64,000 bases of DNA from an uncultured Ruminococcus sp. Its GTDB lineage: Bacteria > Bacillota > Clostridia > Oscillospirales > Acutalibacteraceae. Shown one piece after another: positions 35,426-44,649 of this stretch. The stretch is taken from contig CADCNI010000007.1 of the NCBI GenBank assembly GCA_902802795.1, positions 62,001-126,000 of the forward strand. Direction: 5' to 3'. The first letter of the stretch is position 1. The number at the start of each line of letters is the position of its first letter. The position numbers and the translations under genes are program-made. Under the pieces are notes generated by a model. That model saw only the letters and a list, made by a program, of their open reading frames with translations, searched no databases and had not been told where the DNA came from.

Positions 35426-36823
35426 TTAAAACGTAATCCACCCCAGCACGCTGGCGATGGAACTGAGCAATATCACGATCAGGAAAAACGGCGCGATATA
35501 TTTCATCACAAAATTATACATTCCCTGCCGCTTAAACTGCGAGGAAATTTTAACTTCCTTTGCAATACCATCAAACCCTACCATCCGCAGAATCAGAATA
35601 CAGGTAAACAGCGCCGAAACCGGCATCATCAGCGAGTTGGTGAGAAAGTCAAAGAAATCGAGCACCTGCATACCGAAAATCCTGACGAAATCCAGCGTGC
35701 CGTAGCCCAACACACTCGCTGTGCCGAGCAGCAGCGAAATGCCCAACACGATCAGACAGCTCGGCAGACGCTTCACGCCGAGTTCCTCCACGATGGTGGA
35801 AACGCTGGTTTCAAACAGGGAAATCGCGCTGGTAAGCGCCGCGAACAGCACCATGAAAAAGAACACGCTGCCGATGATATTGGCCATACCCATGCTGTCA
35901 AACACCTTGGGAAGCGTAATGAACATGAGCGACGGTCCCGCCTTCAGCGTCGCCATATCGCCGCCGGAAAAGGCAAATACAGCGGGAATAATCATCAGTC
36001 CGGCAAGGATGGCAATGCCCGTGTCGAACCATTCCACCTGTGTGGTATTCTTTTCAATGTCCGAGTCCTTTTTCAGATAGGAACCGTAGGTGTAAAGAAT
36101 CCCCATCGCCAGCGAGAGTGAATAGAACATCTGCCCCATCGCCGCCACCACCGTCATGAGCGAGAAGTTGCGGAAATTGGGAATCAGGAAATACTTGACA
36201 CCTGCCAATGCCCCCGGACGGGTCACGGAATACACCGCCGTTATCAGCGCCAGCACCACCAGAATCGGCATGATGATTTTGGAAACGGTCTCAATGCCGT
36301 TCTGCACTCCCGCAATGATAACAAAAAAGGTCGCAATAACAAATAACGCGAAGCAGATTTCCGACGTAAGCGAATCGGCGATAAATCCCCCGAAATAATC
36401 TTCTGACGCAAGCGCCTCCGCATGGCCTCTGAGATATTCAAAGAGATATTTGACCACCCATCCGCCGATGACGCTGTAATAGGGCAGTATCAGAATCGGA
36501 ATCACCGCGTTAATCCAGCCGCCGAATTTCAGCCATTTTTTCTTGCCGAAGGATTGGAACGCACCGACCGGACTTTTCCCCGTCATGCGTCCCAGCGCCG
36601 TTTCCGAGACAATCAGCGTGTAACCGAAAGTCAGCATCAGGATCAGATAAATCAGCAAAAAGATACCTCCGCCGTACTTGGCAGCGAGATACGGAAACCG
36701 CCAGATGTTTCCCAGACCGACAGCCGATCCGGCAACCGCGAGAATATATCCTAAGTTGCCCGAAAAGGTGTTTTTTGGTTGCGGCTTGCTTCTGTCCGCA
36801 GCAGATTTGTTTTGATTTTCCAT
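35426..36823 (-). CDS. Sodium-dependent transporter (neurotransmitter:sodium symporter family)
   Basis: The 465-residue membrane protein has about 11-12 helices and the NSS signature at the start, NLGYILAVAGSAVGLGNIWRFPYLAAKYGGG. Bacterial members (LeuT, TnaT types) import amino acids with sodium. The substrate cannot be told. GGGAGG precedes the ATG. Its stop lies 3 bp from the MITE, which separates it from the downstream gene it may once have been co-transcribed with. Confidence 0.92.
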   Translation of the reverse strand: MENQNKSAADRSKPQPKNTFSGNLGYILAVAGSAVGLGNIWRFPYLAAKYGGGIFLLIYLILMLTFGYTLIVSETALGRMTGKSPVGAFQSFGKKKWLKFGGWINAVIPILILPYYSVIGGWVVKYLFEYLRGHAEALASEDYFGGFIADSLTSEICFALFVIATFFVIIAGVQNGIETVSKIIMPILVVLALITAVYSVTRPGALAGVKYFLIPNFRNFSLMTVVAAMGQMFYSLSLAMGILYTYGSYLKKDSDIEKNTTQVEWFDTGIAILAGLMIIPAVFAFSGGDMATLKAGPSLMFITLPKVFDSMGMANIIGSVFFFMVLFAALTSAISLFETSVSTIVEELGVKRLPSCLIVLGISLLLGTASVLGYGTLDFVRIFGMQVLDFFDFLTNSLMMPVSALFTCILILRMVGFDGIAKEVKISSQFKRQGMYNFVMKYIAPFFLIVILLSSIASVLGWITF

Positions 36824-36851
36824 AAGAACCTCCCGAAATTGTAATAAGTTT

Positions 36852-36880
36852 ATTATATCAAATTATACCGACAATTGCAA
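36852..36880 (-). promoter_or_regulatory. Promoter for the sodium-dependent transporter gene
   Basis: On the minus strand TTGCAA (36875-36880), 17 bp, TATAAT (36852-36857), about 28 bp before the start. Confidence 0.75.
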
Positions 36881-36894
36881 CATCTTATTATCAC

Positions 36895-36936
36895 AGTCAA
36901 AAAAACTGCCGCCGGCATTGCCCGCCGTGCGGCAGT
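36895..36936 (-). terminator. Intrinsic terminator after folC
   Basis: On the minus strand ACTGCCG and CGGCAGT close a hairpin with an inner GGC/GCC stem, followed by TTTTTTTG. Confidence 0.75.
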
Positions 36937-36958
36937 CTCTCTTAAAAAAATGAAAAAA

Positions 36959-38254
36959 TCACTCGCCCAGCAAATCCATCAGAATCGGACGCATTTCCGA
37001 CGCGAGATAAAGCGAACCGCACACCACAAGCGCGGAGGCTTCGTCGATCATTTCCAGTGCACGCTCCGCCGCCTTCTTGTGGTTTTCCATCGGCTTCACG
37101 ATCACGCCCTCGCCCGCGAATTGTTTCGCGCATTCCGCCAGATCTCTGGCGCTGAGGGCGCGGGGATTGTCGGGCGTAACGGTAAACACACGCGTAAAAC
37201 GAGGAATAATCTGCGACAGCGCCTGTTCATAGGCCTTGTCGCGCAGCATACCGATAATGCCGACTACGCTTCTGCCGTCGAGAAGCACGTCAATGGAACG
37301 GCACAGCGCGTCTATGCCGTCGGGATTGTGCGCGCCGTCTACCACCACCAGCGGGTCATGTGAGATAATCTCAAACCGCGCTGCAATGCGGGCCTTGGCG
37401 ATGCCTGCCGCGATGCTTTCGTCTGAAATGGTCAGTCCCCGTGTACGGAGCACCCGCGCCACGTTTACCGATGTGACCGCGTTTTCGATCTGGTGGGGGC
37501 CGGCCAGCGGAATCATCAAACGCAGATCGCCATAAAACACATGATTGATGGTAGGGGTCATGGAGTGGATTTTTATCTCATCCATCGTGCAGACGGTGAG
37601 TTCACTGCCCACCAGCGCGCATTTTTTTCGGATGACCTCAGCGGCTTCCTCGCTCTGGTTGGGAGCCAGCACTGTGGGACAGCCTTCCTTGATGATGCCC
37701 GCCTTTTCCCACGCGATTTTATCCACCGTATCACCCAGAATATCGGTGTGATCCATCGAAATCTTGGTGATGACGGAACAAAGCGGTTCTTTGATGATAT
37801 TGGTGGAGTCGAGGCGGCCTCCCAGACCGCATTCGAGCACCACCACATCGCATTCCTGCTCCGCAAACCACAGCAGCGCCACCGCCGTGATGAGTTCAAA
37901 CTGCGTGAGACGGTAGCCGCTTTTTTCCAGCATATCGCTCACCGGCACGATCTTGGTCATGATCTCCGCAAATTCCAGCTCCGAGATCATCATGCCGTCG
38001 ATCATAAACCGCTCGCGGAAATCCAGAATATATGGCGACGTGAAAAGCCCCGTGCGATAGCCCTGATTGGTAAGAATCGAACCAATCAAGGTGCTGGTGG
38101 AACCTTTGCCGTTGGTGCCGGCGATATGGACAAATTTCAGCTTGTCCTGCGGATTGCCGAGATATGCCATCATTTTGTCAATGCGCTCCAGTCCCGGCTT
38201 GATGCCAAACCGCTCCGTGGCGGCTATGTATTCCCTTGCCTCTGTATAATTCAC
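36959..38254 (-). CDS. folC: Bifunctional folylpolyglutamate/dihydrofolate synthase
   Basis: The roughly 431-residue enzyme has the Mur-ligase-like P-loop VHIAGTNGKGSTSTLIGS, the TSPYILDFRERF segment and VVDGAHNPDG. It adds glutamate to folates, and may also make dihydrofolate. The GTG at 38254 follows GAGGTG at 5 nt and gives the normal N-terminus (NYTEAREYI); the frame runs 19 codons further upstream without support. It is downstream of valS, a common Firmicutes arrangement. Confidence 0.93.
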   Translation of the reverse strand: MNYTEAREYIAATERFGIKPGLERIDKMMAYLGNPQDKLKFVHIAGTNGKGSTSTLIGSILTNQGYRTGLFTSPYILDFRERFMIDGMMISELEFAEIMTKIVPVSDMLEKSGYRLTQFELITAVALLWFAEQECDVVVLECGLGGRLDSTNIIKEPLCSVITKISMDHTDILGDTVDKIAWEKAGIIKEGCPTVLAPNQSEEAAEVIRKKCALVGSELTVCTMDEIKIHSMTPTINHVFYGDLRLMIPLAGPHQIENAVTSVNVARVLRTRGLTISDESIAAGIAKARIAARFEIISHDPLVVVDGAHNPDGIDALCRSIDVLLDGRSVVGIIGMLRDKAYEQALSQIIPRFTRVFTVTPDNPRALSARDLAECAKQFAGEGVIVKPMENHKKAAERALEMIDEASALVVCGSLYLASEMRPILMDLLGE

Positions 38255-38347
38255 AAAAACACCTCGTCTTTGGAATGTTCCGGCGCCGCGTGTACCGCGT
38301 GACAGACACACGGCATCGGAATCATCCTGTTACGTCAGCAGATCATC

Positions 38348-40966
38348 TTATCTGAATTTTTCCATCGTTTCCAGAATAATCGCCTTGCGTTCCTCCGCTT
38401 TGGCGAGCTTGGTGCGCTCGGCCTCAATGATGTTGGCGGGCGCTTTGGAGACAAATTTCTCGTTGGCCAGCTTGCCCTGGAGCATGGCGATCTCCTTCTC
38501 CGCCTTGGTCAGTTCTTTTTCAAGGCGCGCGAGTTCTTTCTCCTTGTCAACCAGTTCGTCCAGCGGAATGAGAATCTTTGCGCCGTCAGAAATGATGGTG
38601 ACGGCTCCCTCCACGGCAAAGCTTTCGCCCACTTCGACCTCCGCAGCGGAGGCAAGGCGGCTGAAGAACTTCGCGCCGTGGGTGAAAGTCTCGCCGTAAG
38701 CGGTTTCGATGTAGACGTGAGCCTTCTTGGAGGGCGGGACATTCATCTCGCTGCGGCGGGTTCTGATGGCCTTGATGGCGGACATGATGCGCTCCATCTT
38801 TCCGGCTTCCTCAGCAAAAACGAAGTCCGCCTTGTACTCCGGCCAGGAAGCCAGCATCAACGTGTCACCTTCGTGCGGGATAATGGTGAAGATTTCTTCT
38901 GTGACAAAGGGCATAAACGGATGCAGCAGCTTGACGATGTCGGTCAGGACATAGAGCAGCACCGCACGGACATCGGCAGCCGTCTTGCCGCCCGCGTTCA
39001 GACGGGTCTTGGCCAGCTCGATGTACCAGTCGCAGTAGCAGTCCCAGATGAAGTCATACAGCTTGGCAACCGCAACGCCGATGTCAAAATTCTCCATGTT
39101 GTCTGTCATTTCTTTGATGAGGGTATTGAGGCGGTCGAGAATCCACTTGTCCTCCAGTTCCAGCGTCTCGGGAATGGCGGGCATGTCGCCGTCCTCCACA
39201 TTCATCATGACAAAGCGGGTGGCGTTCCACAGCTTGTTGGCAAAATTGCGGCAGGATTCCACCTTCTTTTCGCTGTAGCGCATATCGCTGCCTGGGCTGA
39301 TGCCCGTGACGAGCGAGAAGCGCAGCGAATCCGCGCCATATTGGTTGATGACCTCGAGCGGGTCAACGCCGTTGCCCAGCGACTTGGACATCTTGCGTCC
39401 CTGCCCGTCGCGGACAATGCCGTGAATAAAGACATTCTTGAAGGGCGACGCGTTCATATCATGCACGCCCGAGAAAATCATGCGGGAAACCCAGAAAAAG
39501 ATGATATCGTAGCCGGTGACAAGCGTGCTGGTGGGATAGAAGAAGTCGAGTTCCTCTGTCTTGTCCGGCCAGCCCAGCGTGGAGAAAGGCCACAGCGCGG
39601 AGGAGAACCAGGTATCGAGCGTGTCCTCGTCCTGACGGATGTTCCGGCTGCCGCACTTGCCGCACTGACAGGGCGTTTCGCGGGCAACGGTGATCTCGCC
39701 GCAGTCGTCGCAGTACCACGCGGGAATGCGGTGACCCCACCAGAGCTGACGGGAAATGCACCAGTCGCGGATGTTCTCCATCCAGTTGAAGTAAATCTTT
39801 TCAAACCGTTCGGGGACAAATTCCGTCTCGTCGCTGCGCACCGCTTCGATGGCAGGCTCGGCGAGAGGCTTCATTTTGACAAACCACTGCATGGAAACAC
39901 GGGGTTCGACCACCGTCTTGCAGCGGTAGCAGGTGCCGACATTGTGCTTCATGGGTTCAATCTTGACCAGGAAGCCGCCTGCTTCGAGGTCGGCGACGAT
40001 CGCCTTGCGGCATTCCTCGCGGGTCATGCCCTCGTATTTGCCGCCCTGTTCGTTGATGGTCGCGTCTTCGTTCATCACGTTGATGACCGGCAGATCGTGG
40101 CGCAGACCCACTTCAAAGTCGTTCGGGTCGTGCGCCGGCGTGATCTTGACAACGCCGGTTCCGAAGTCCATCTCAACGTATTCGTCCGCGACGACGGGAA
40201 TTTCTCTGTTGTAAAGCGGCAACGTCACGGTCTTGCCGACCAGGTGCTTGTAGCGTTCGTCGTCGGGGTGAACCGCCACGGCGGTATCGCCGATGAGCGT
40301 TTCGGGACGGGTGGTGGCGAGTTCCAGATAGCCGCTGCCGTCGGTCAGCGGATAGCGCAGATGCCAGAAGAACGCGTCCTTTTCTTCAAATTCCACCTCA
40401 GCATCGGAAATGGATGTCTTGCAGTGGGGACACCAGTTAATGATTCTCTCGCCGCGGTAAATCAGACCTTCCTCATACATCTTGTTGAAAACTTCCGTAA
40501 CCGCTTTGGAGCAGCCTTCGTCCATGGTGAAGCGTTCGCGCTGCCAGTCGCAGGAGGACCCCATCTTCTTGAGCTGGTTGACGATTCTGCCGCCGTATTC
40601 GCGCTTCCAGTCCCAGACTTCGTCGAGGAATTGGTCGCGTCCCAGTTCTTCCTTGGTCTTGCCCTCTTTGCGCAGCTTTTCCACCACCTTGGCCTCGGTC
40701 GCGATAGAGGCGTGGTCGGTACCCGGCAGCCAGAGAGTGCAGTAACCCTGCATTCTGCGCCAGCGGATAAGGATATCCTGGAGGGTATTGTCCAGCGCGT
40801 GTCCCATGTGGAGCTGTCCGGTGATGTTGGGAGGCGGCATCACAATCGTATAGGGCTTCTTGCTGCGGTCGATTTCCGTGTGGAAATAGCCCTTTTCCAT
40901 CCAGTTGCGGTAAATTCTGTCTTCCGCTTCCTGCGGTTCATAAGTTTTCGGCATTTCTTTTGCCAT
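38348..40966 (-). CDS. valS: Valyl-tRNA synthetase
   Basis: The roughly 872-residue class I synthetase has HIGH as [14 protein letters not shown] and KMSKS as [10 protein letters not shown], an editing domain between them, a [11 protein letters not shown] region and a C-terminal coiled coil ([18 protein letters not shown]). It charges tRNA-Val. ATG 40966 ([12 protein letters not shown]) is chosen because the extra upstream codons lie in the T-box leader. Expression should rise when uncharged tRNA-Val accumulates. folC lies downstream. Confidence 0.97.
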   Translation of the reverse strand: MAKEMPKTYEPQEAEDRIYRNWMEKGYFHTEIDRSKKPYTIVMPPPNITGQLHMGHALDNTLQDILIRWRRMQGYCTLWLPGTDHASIATEAKVVEKLRKEGKTKEELGRDQFLDEVWDWKREYGGRIVNQLKKMGSSCDWQRERFTMDEGCSKAVTEVFNKMYEEGLIYRGERIINWCPHCKTSISDAEVEFEEKDAFFWHLRYPLTDGSGYLELATTRPETLIGDTAVAVHPDDERYKHLVGKTVTLPLYNREIPVVADEYVEMDFGTGVVKITPAHDPNDFEVGLRHDLPVINVMNEDATINEQGGKYEGMTREECRKAIVADLEAGGFLVKIEPMKHNVGTCYRCKTVVEPRVSMQWFVKMKPLAEPAIEAVRSDETEFVPERFEKIYFNWMENIRDWCISRQLWWGHRIPAWYCDDCGEITVARETPCQCGKCGSRNIRQDEDTLDTWFSSALWPFSTLGWPDKTEELDFFYPTSTLVTGYDIIFFWVSRMIFSGVHDMNASPFKNVFIHGIVRDGQGRKMSKSLGNGVDPLEVINQYGADSLRFSLVTGISPGSDMRYSEKKVESCRNFANKLWNATRFVMMNVEDGDMPAIPETLELEDKWILDRLNTLIKEMTDNMENFDIGVAVAKLYDFIWDCYCDWYIELAKTRLNAGGKTAADVRAVLLYVLTDIVKLLHPFMPFVTEEIFTIIPHEGDTLMLASWPEYKADFVFAEEAGKMERIMSAIKAIRTRRSEMNVPPSKKAHVYIETAYGETFTHGAKFFSRLASAAEVEVGESFAVEGAVTIISDGAKILIPLDELVDKEKELARLEKELTKAEKEIAMLQGKLANEKFVSKAPANIIEAERTKLAKAEERKAIILETMEKFR

Positions 40967-41054
40967 AGAGGAATCAATCCTTTCCAAAAAATGGTCGTTT
41001 AACAGATAAAGGCCAAGCCGTTCAGAAAGCACCACCGACATAGTTTCCGACAAA

Positions 41055-41381
41055 CAAAAAAGTCCGCCGCAAGCCGACGACTTTCATCGGCTCAGGGCGA
41101 ACCTGCTCATTGGCATAAGTCCGTGATACCACCTGCATTCGCGTATCAACGCGCACTCTGTCGAATACAGGATTGCCTGACGGCCATCCGATATCCGCCT
41201 TCTGTGATAACGGTGAAGCTCCGTTGGAATCTACTGAGGTGCGCCTGACAATGCACCCGTTGGGTCCAAAGCTCCGGGGCTACTTCCATACCGTCTGCAT
41301 CAAGACTTGCACCGACCGTCTTTTCTCTGCATACAGGATGAGGTATGTACTCCTCCCCATCAACGCCTTCATCTTATTAAT
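41055..41381 (-). promoter_or_regulatory. T-box riboswitch leader of valS (specifier GUA)
   Basis: The minus strand carries a stem I with the AGTA loop-E element, then GGAAGTAGCCCCGGAGC, in which GTA (41281-41283) is in the specifier position and is a valine codon. The T-box sequence, a variant of AGGGTGGNACCGCG, is at 41121-41137 (TGCAGGTGGTATCACGG). It is followed by a terminator hairpin ending in TTTTTT at about 41060. Uncharged tRNA-Val should favour the antiterminator. Confidence 0.92.
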
Positions 41382-41387
41382 GCTCGC

Positions 41388-41416
41388 ATTATAGCACATG
41401 TTTATCGGTTTGTCAA
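41388..41416 (-). promoter_or_regulatory. Promoter of the T-box-valS transcript
   Basis: On the minus strand TTGACA (41411-41416), a 17-bp spacer, TATAAT (41388-41393), just before the leader. Confidence 0.88.
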
Positions 41417-41486
41417 TGATTTCTGCAAAATCTTTCGCAGACACCCGTCCCCACCCGTTTCCACGCCAAAACGCCGGAAACATACA

Positions 41487-41530
41487 AAAAGCCCGGCAAG
41501 GAAAACGCTATCCGCTTCCTCACCGGACCT
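41487..41530 (-). terminator. Intrinsic terminator after the acidic membrane protein gene
   Basis: On the minus strand CCGGTGAGGAA pairs with TTCCTTGCCGG across a GC-containing loop, followed by GCTTTTTG. It lies about 40 bp after the stop of the gene at 41569-42516. Confidence 0.75.
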
Positions 41531-41568
41531 CTCATGATTGTTATCCGCCGTCAATGTCCTAAAAAAGA

Positions 41569-42516
41569 TTAGTCATTAATAATTTTTTCGTCATTCTCTT
41601 TTGCATTTTCGTCCTCATCAGACTCTTCCTCATCGTCCTCAAAGTCATCTACGTCATCTTCTTCATCGTCGTAGATATCATCCTCGGCAATTCCGCTGTC
41701 AGGCAGATCAAAGCCGAGACGCGGATAATCGGTAATGCCGGCCTTGACAAACTGGTTGGCTCTGTAGAAGAAGAAATAAACCAAAGCCACGGCAATGGCA
41801 AGAACAACGCAAACCACGATCAGCACTACTTCCAGTACGCTCAGAGGGAACATGCCCTTTAACTTGATAGACTGGATCATCTGATTGATGACGACCTTGT
41901 CGGCGTCATTGGCATTGGCTGTCTGAATATAAATCACATATCTCTGGCCGCCCACAACAGTAGTAAACTGATACTGAACATAGTGACTGCCGGTAGAAGC
42001 GTCATTATCCGACATGGTAACTTGCAAGAAGGTCTGTCCGTTGATCGTAACAAATTCTGCAGCCGTATTGTCATCGGTACCTGCCGCTGCAATCAATTCC
42101 GCCTTTTTTTCCTGACCAAGTTTGGAATAATCGCCGTAATAGTTGTAAATGGAGTCCAGGTCGTTCACGAACACACTCACTGCACAGTAATTCTGATTGG
42201 GGGTAAAGGTGTAGAGAATGCACCCCTGCTCCATAAAGTAAGAGCGGGTATAGTCCGAATGACTAAAATCCGTCGCGTCACTTTCCAGCGAAATCACCGT
42301 ACCCTGCGGCACCTGCATGGAAAAGCCATACTGCTTGACCTTTACTTCGGTGAGATTGTTCACACTGAGATCGCAACCGGACACCACCCCTGCGATAGTC
42401 GTAGTGACTGCCGCGTCGTCATCAGCCTCCGCAAATACCTTCATTCCGCCAATGCTTGCCAGAAGTGTCAGCGCGAACACGAGAAGGGTCGCCATCATTT
42501 TTTTGTTTTTCTTCAT
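41569..42516 (-). CDS. Exported single-pass membrane protein with acidic tail, unknown function
   Basis: The 315 residues comprise a signal peptide (KKNKKMMATLLVFALTLLA), an extracytoplasmic domain (about 35-220) with FSMQVPQGTVISLES, a membrane helix (about 224-250), and a strongly acidic Asp/Glu-rich cytoplasmic tail (about 275-310). I do not recognise a family. It lies 37 bp downstream of galU on the same strand and may be co-transcribed, suggesting a cell-envelope role. Confidence 0.75.
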   Translation of the reverse strand: MKKNKKMMATLLVFALTLLASIGGMKVFAEADDDAAVTTTIAGVVSGCDLSVNNLTEVKVKQYGFSMQVPQGTVISLESDATDFSHSDYTRSYFMEQGCILYTFTPNQNYCAVSVFVNDLDSIYNYYGDYSKLGQEKKAELIAAAGTDDNTAAEFVTINGQTFLQVTMSDNDASTGSHYVQYQFTTVVGGQRYVIYIQTANANDADKVVINQMIQSIKLKGMFPLSVLEVVLIVVCVVLAIAVALVYFFFYRANQFVKAGITDYPRLGFDLPDSGIAEDDIYDDEEDDVDDFEDDEEESDEDENAKENDEKIIND

Positions 42517-42553
42517 CTGAATGCCTTCCTTACTGAAATATAGTATTGATTAT

Positions 42554-43438
42554 TCAAAGCTTATCCACAATTTCTTTGAGATAGGCTCTAAATCCTTCAC
42601 TGACTTCCGGGTGCTGCAGCGCCACGTCAACGGTAGCCTGCAAAATGCCCAGCTTGTTCCCCATATCATAACGCTTGCCCTCAAAATCCACAGCCGTCAG
42701 CCCCTTTGTTTGAGCCAGCACGGCCAATGCGTCGGTAAGCTGAATTTCATTACCCACGCCCGGCTTGGTATTGTCAAGAATATCAAATATTTCCGGCGGA
42801 CAAATGCATCTGCCAAGAATCGTGTAGTTGCTGAGAAGATCCTCTTTGCGGCTCACCTTTTCCACCAGCGCGGTGCATTTGTAAAGATTGCGTTCCCCTG
42901 TGATGGGTTCGAGCTTGAGGGAACTGCCCCGCATCACGGTTTCAGGAGGCATTTCCTTGGTGCCGACCACGCCCAATCCGTATTTTTCATAGGCCTCGCA
43001 AAGCTGCGCGGTCACAGGCTTTTCTCCCAGGATGACGTCATCGCCAAACAGAATCGCAAACGGCTCGTTTCCGACAAAAGAACGGGCACAGTTGACAGCA
43101 TGTCCCAATCCCTTGGTTTCCTTCTGCCTCACAAAACAGATATTGGCCATTTTGGTCAGACCCACAATCTGATCGTAAGCCTCCTGTCGGCCGGCCTGCA
43201 AAAGACGTTCTTCCAATTCCGGTGTTCTGTCAAAGTGATTTTCAATGTCACTCTTGCCGCGGTTGGTGATAATAAGAATATCGGTAATGCCGCTTGCCAC
43301 CGCTTCCTCCACAATATACTGAATGGCAGGCTTGTCCACAATCGGCAGCATTTCTTTGGGCATTGCCTTTGACGCAGGCAGCACTCTTGTCCCCAATCCT
43401 GCTGCTGGAATCACCGCTTTACGCACTTGGTTGCTCAT
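42554..43438 (-). CDS. galU: UTP-glucose-1-phosphate uridylyltransferase
   Basis: The 294-residue enzyme starts with the nucleotidyltransferase motif AVIPAAGLGTRVLPASKAMPKEMLPIVDKP, followed by FAILFGDD and a C-terminal EIQLTDAL segment. It makes UDP-glucose from UTP and glucose-1-phosphate. This supplies the UDP-glucose dehydrogenase of the polysaccharide operon, and the UgtP-like glycolipid synthase also in this window. A promoter lies at 43503-43531. Confidence 0.96.
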   Translation of the reverse strand: MSNQVRKAVIPAAGLGTRVLPASKAMPKEMLPIVDKPAIQYIVEEAVASGITDILIITNRGKSDIENHFDRTPELEERLLQAGRQEAYDQIVGLTKMANICFVRQKETKGLGHAVNCARSFVGNEPFAILFGDDVILGEKPVTAQLCEAYEKYGLGVVGTKEMPPETVMRGSSLKLEPITGERNLYKCTALVEKVSRKEDLLSNYTILGRCICPPEIFDILDNTKPGVGNEIQLTDALAVLAQTKGLTAVDFEGKRYDMGNKLGILQATVDVALQHPEVSEGFRAYLKEIVDKL

Positions 43439-43502
43439 TTTTTGATCAACATCCTTTAATCATTATTTGCTTCAGCATACAGAAAACCCCTGTTATTTAA
43501 GG

Positions 43503-43531
43503 ATTATACCATATATTGTATATTTTTACAA
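43503..43531 (-). promoter_or_regulatory. Promoter for galU
   Basis: On the minus strand TTGTAA (43526-43531), 17 bp, TATAAT (43503-43508), 65 bp upstream of galU. Confidence 0.7.
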
Positions 43532-43546
43532 CACTTTTTTTATAAA

Positions 43547-44596
43547 TTAAAACAAAAAACCCGTTTGAAAAAGATACAGCACCACAAAATAGCAGATTCC
43601 TACTGATAAAACAGGGACAACGGCAATGCCGCCTTCTTCTTCCACCGCTCTGTTGAACTGATCGGCATCGGCATGCGCAGCCGTAGCACGGGCATTGATT
43701 TTTTTGATTTTTCTGGTACAGTCATTCATGTAGAGCTTATTTCCAAACAATCCGCTGAGCAGCATAATAATGCCTTCCAACACGGAAAGCAGCATGTAGA
43801 GCAATGAACCCAATCCCAGACGGCTGCCGGTCAGACTGTCCATCACACTGGAAAAATACAACTGATAACCGGAAATGGCAGTATTCACCAGCATCAGCAG
43901 CACGCCGGGAACGTACATTTTGCGGGAAATAAACCAAAGTCCATTGGTGAGAAAGGCTGTGAAATTGAAACTGACGGAACTTTTATTTCTTGCCATTCTG
44001 ATAAAACGGGGAATATAATAAATCCACATGCCTCCCACAAACCGCTTGATATCCCCTGCGGGAACGCCGTTGATCGGCTCAGCTTCTTCAAATTCAAACA
44101 ACTGCTCTAAATCAGAGTATTCTCCTTCCCACGAAAAAGCGTCTTTTTGTTCCCTGCCGATATAATATCCGCAGCGTTCGCAGTAGCCTCTTTTTTTTGA
44201 GGTTTCCCTGCCACAGTTGGGACAAGTCACCGTCTGGGAACCGTCCGACTCTCTTTCGGACGGTTCTTCGGATTGGCGCTCCGATTCATCCGCTGAACCT
44301 CCGATGACAATGCGCTCCGGCTGCCACTCGTAACCCTCGCCATGGCGTTCTTCGCAAGCACAGTGACCCGCCGTTTTCCAGCATTCACGGTGATGGGGAG
44401 CACCGCATACAGGGCACACCACGATATCCGAATCCTCGTCAAATACCACGTCGCAGGCGGCACAGGACATATTTTTGTAATCTTTCATAATACTTGAGGC
44501 TGACGCCTTAAAAAGCACCTCCGCTTCTGTTGGTTGTAAGGATATGCCGGCAAGCCGCGCCGACATATCCTCTGTTCTATGCATTTCATTATACAT
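43547..44596 (-). CDS. RING-like/zinc-ribbon membrane protein with a DUF2628-like region
   Basis: The 349-residue product has a first metal cluster with MSCAACDVVFDEDSDIVVCPVCGAPHHRECW (prokaryotic RING-like spacing). A second zinc ribbon follows (TCPNCGRETSKKRGYCERCGYYIG), then two or three membrane helices (about 200-300) in a region like DUF2628. The first start (44596) has no clear ribosome site; an internal ATG at 44488 just before the zinc cluster is an alternative. Function unknown; a membrane sensor or assembly role is possible. Confidence 0.75.
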   Translation of the reverse strand: MYNEMHRTEDMSARLAGISLQPTEAEVLFKASASSIMKDYKNMSCAACDVVFDEDSDIVVCPVCGAPHHRECWKTAGHCACEERHGEGYEWQPERIVIGGSADESERQSEEPSERESDGSQTVTCPNCGRETSKKRGYCERCGYYIGREQKDAFSWEGEYSDLEQLFEFEEAEPINGVPAGDIKRFVGGMWIYYIPRFIRMARNKSSVSFNFTAFLTNGLWFISRKMYVPGVLLMLVNTAISGYQLYFSSVMDSLTGSRLGLGSLLYMLLSVLEGIIMLLSGLFGNKLYMNDCTRKIKKINARATAAHADADQFNRAVEEEGGIAVVPVLSVGICYFVVLYLFQTGFLF

Positions 44597-44649
44597 GCTT
44601 TGCCGTCATTAATCAAGTGATAACTGCTTCGACGCGTGAATTATTTCCT

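Noticed and set aside
38678-41002. A 774-codon plus-strand open frame opposite valS
   Set aside because: It is the antisense shadow of the high-GC third-position valS gene. It has no ribosome site or protein family features, and the minus strand carries unmistakable synthetase motifs.
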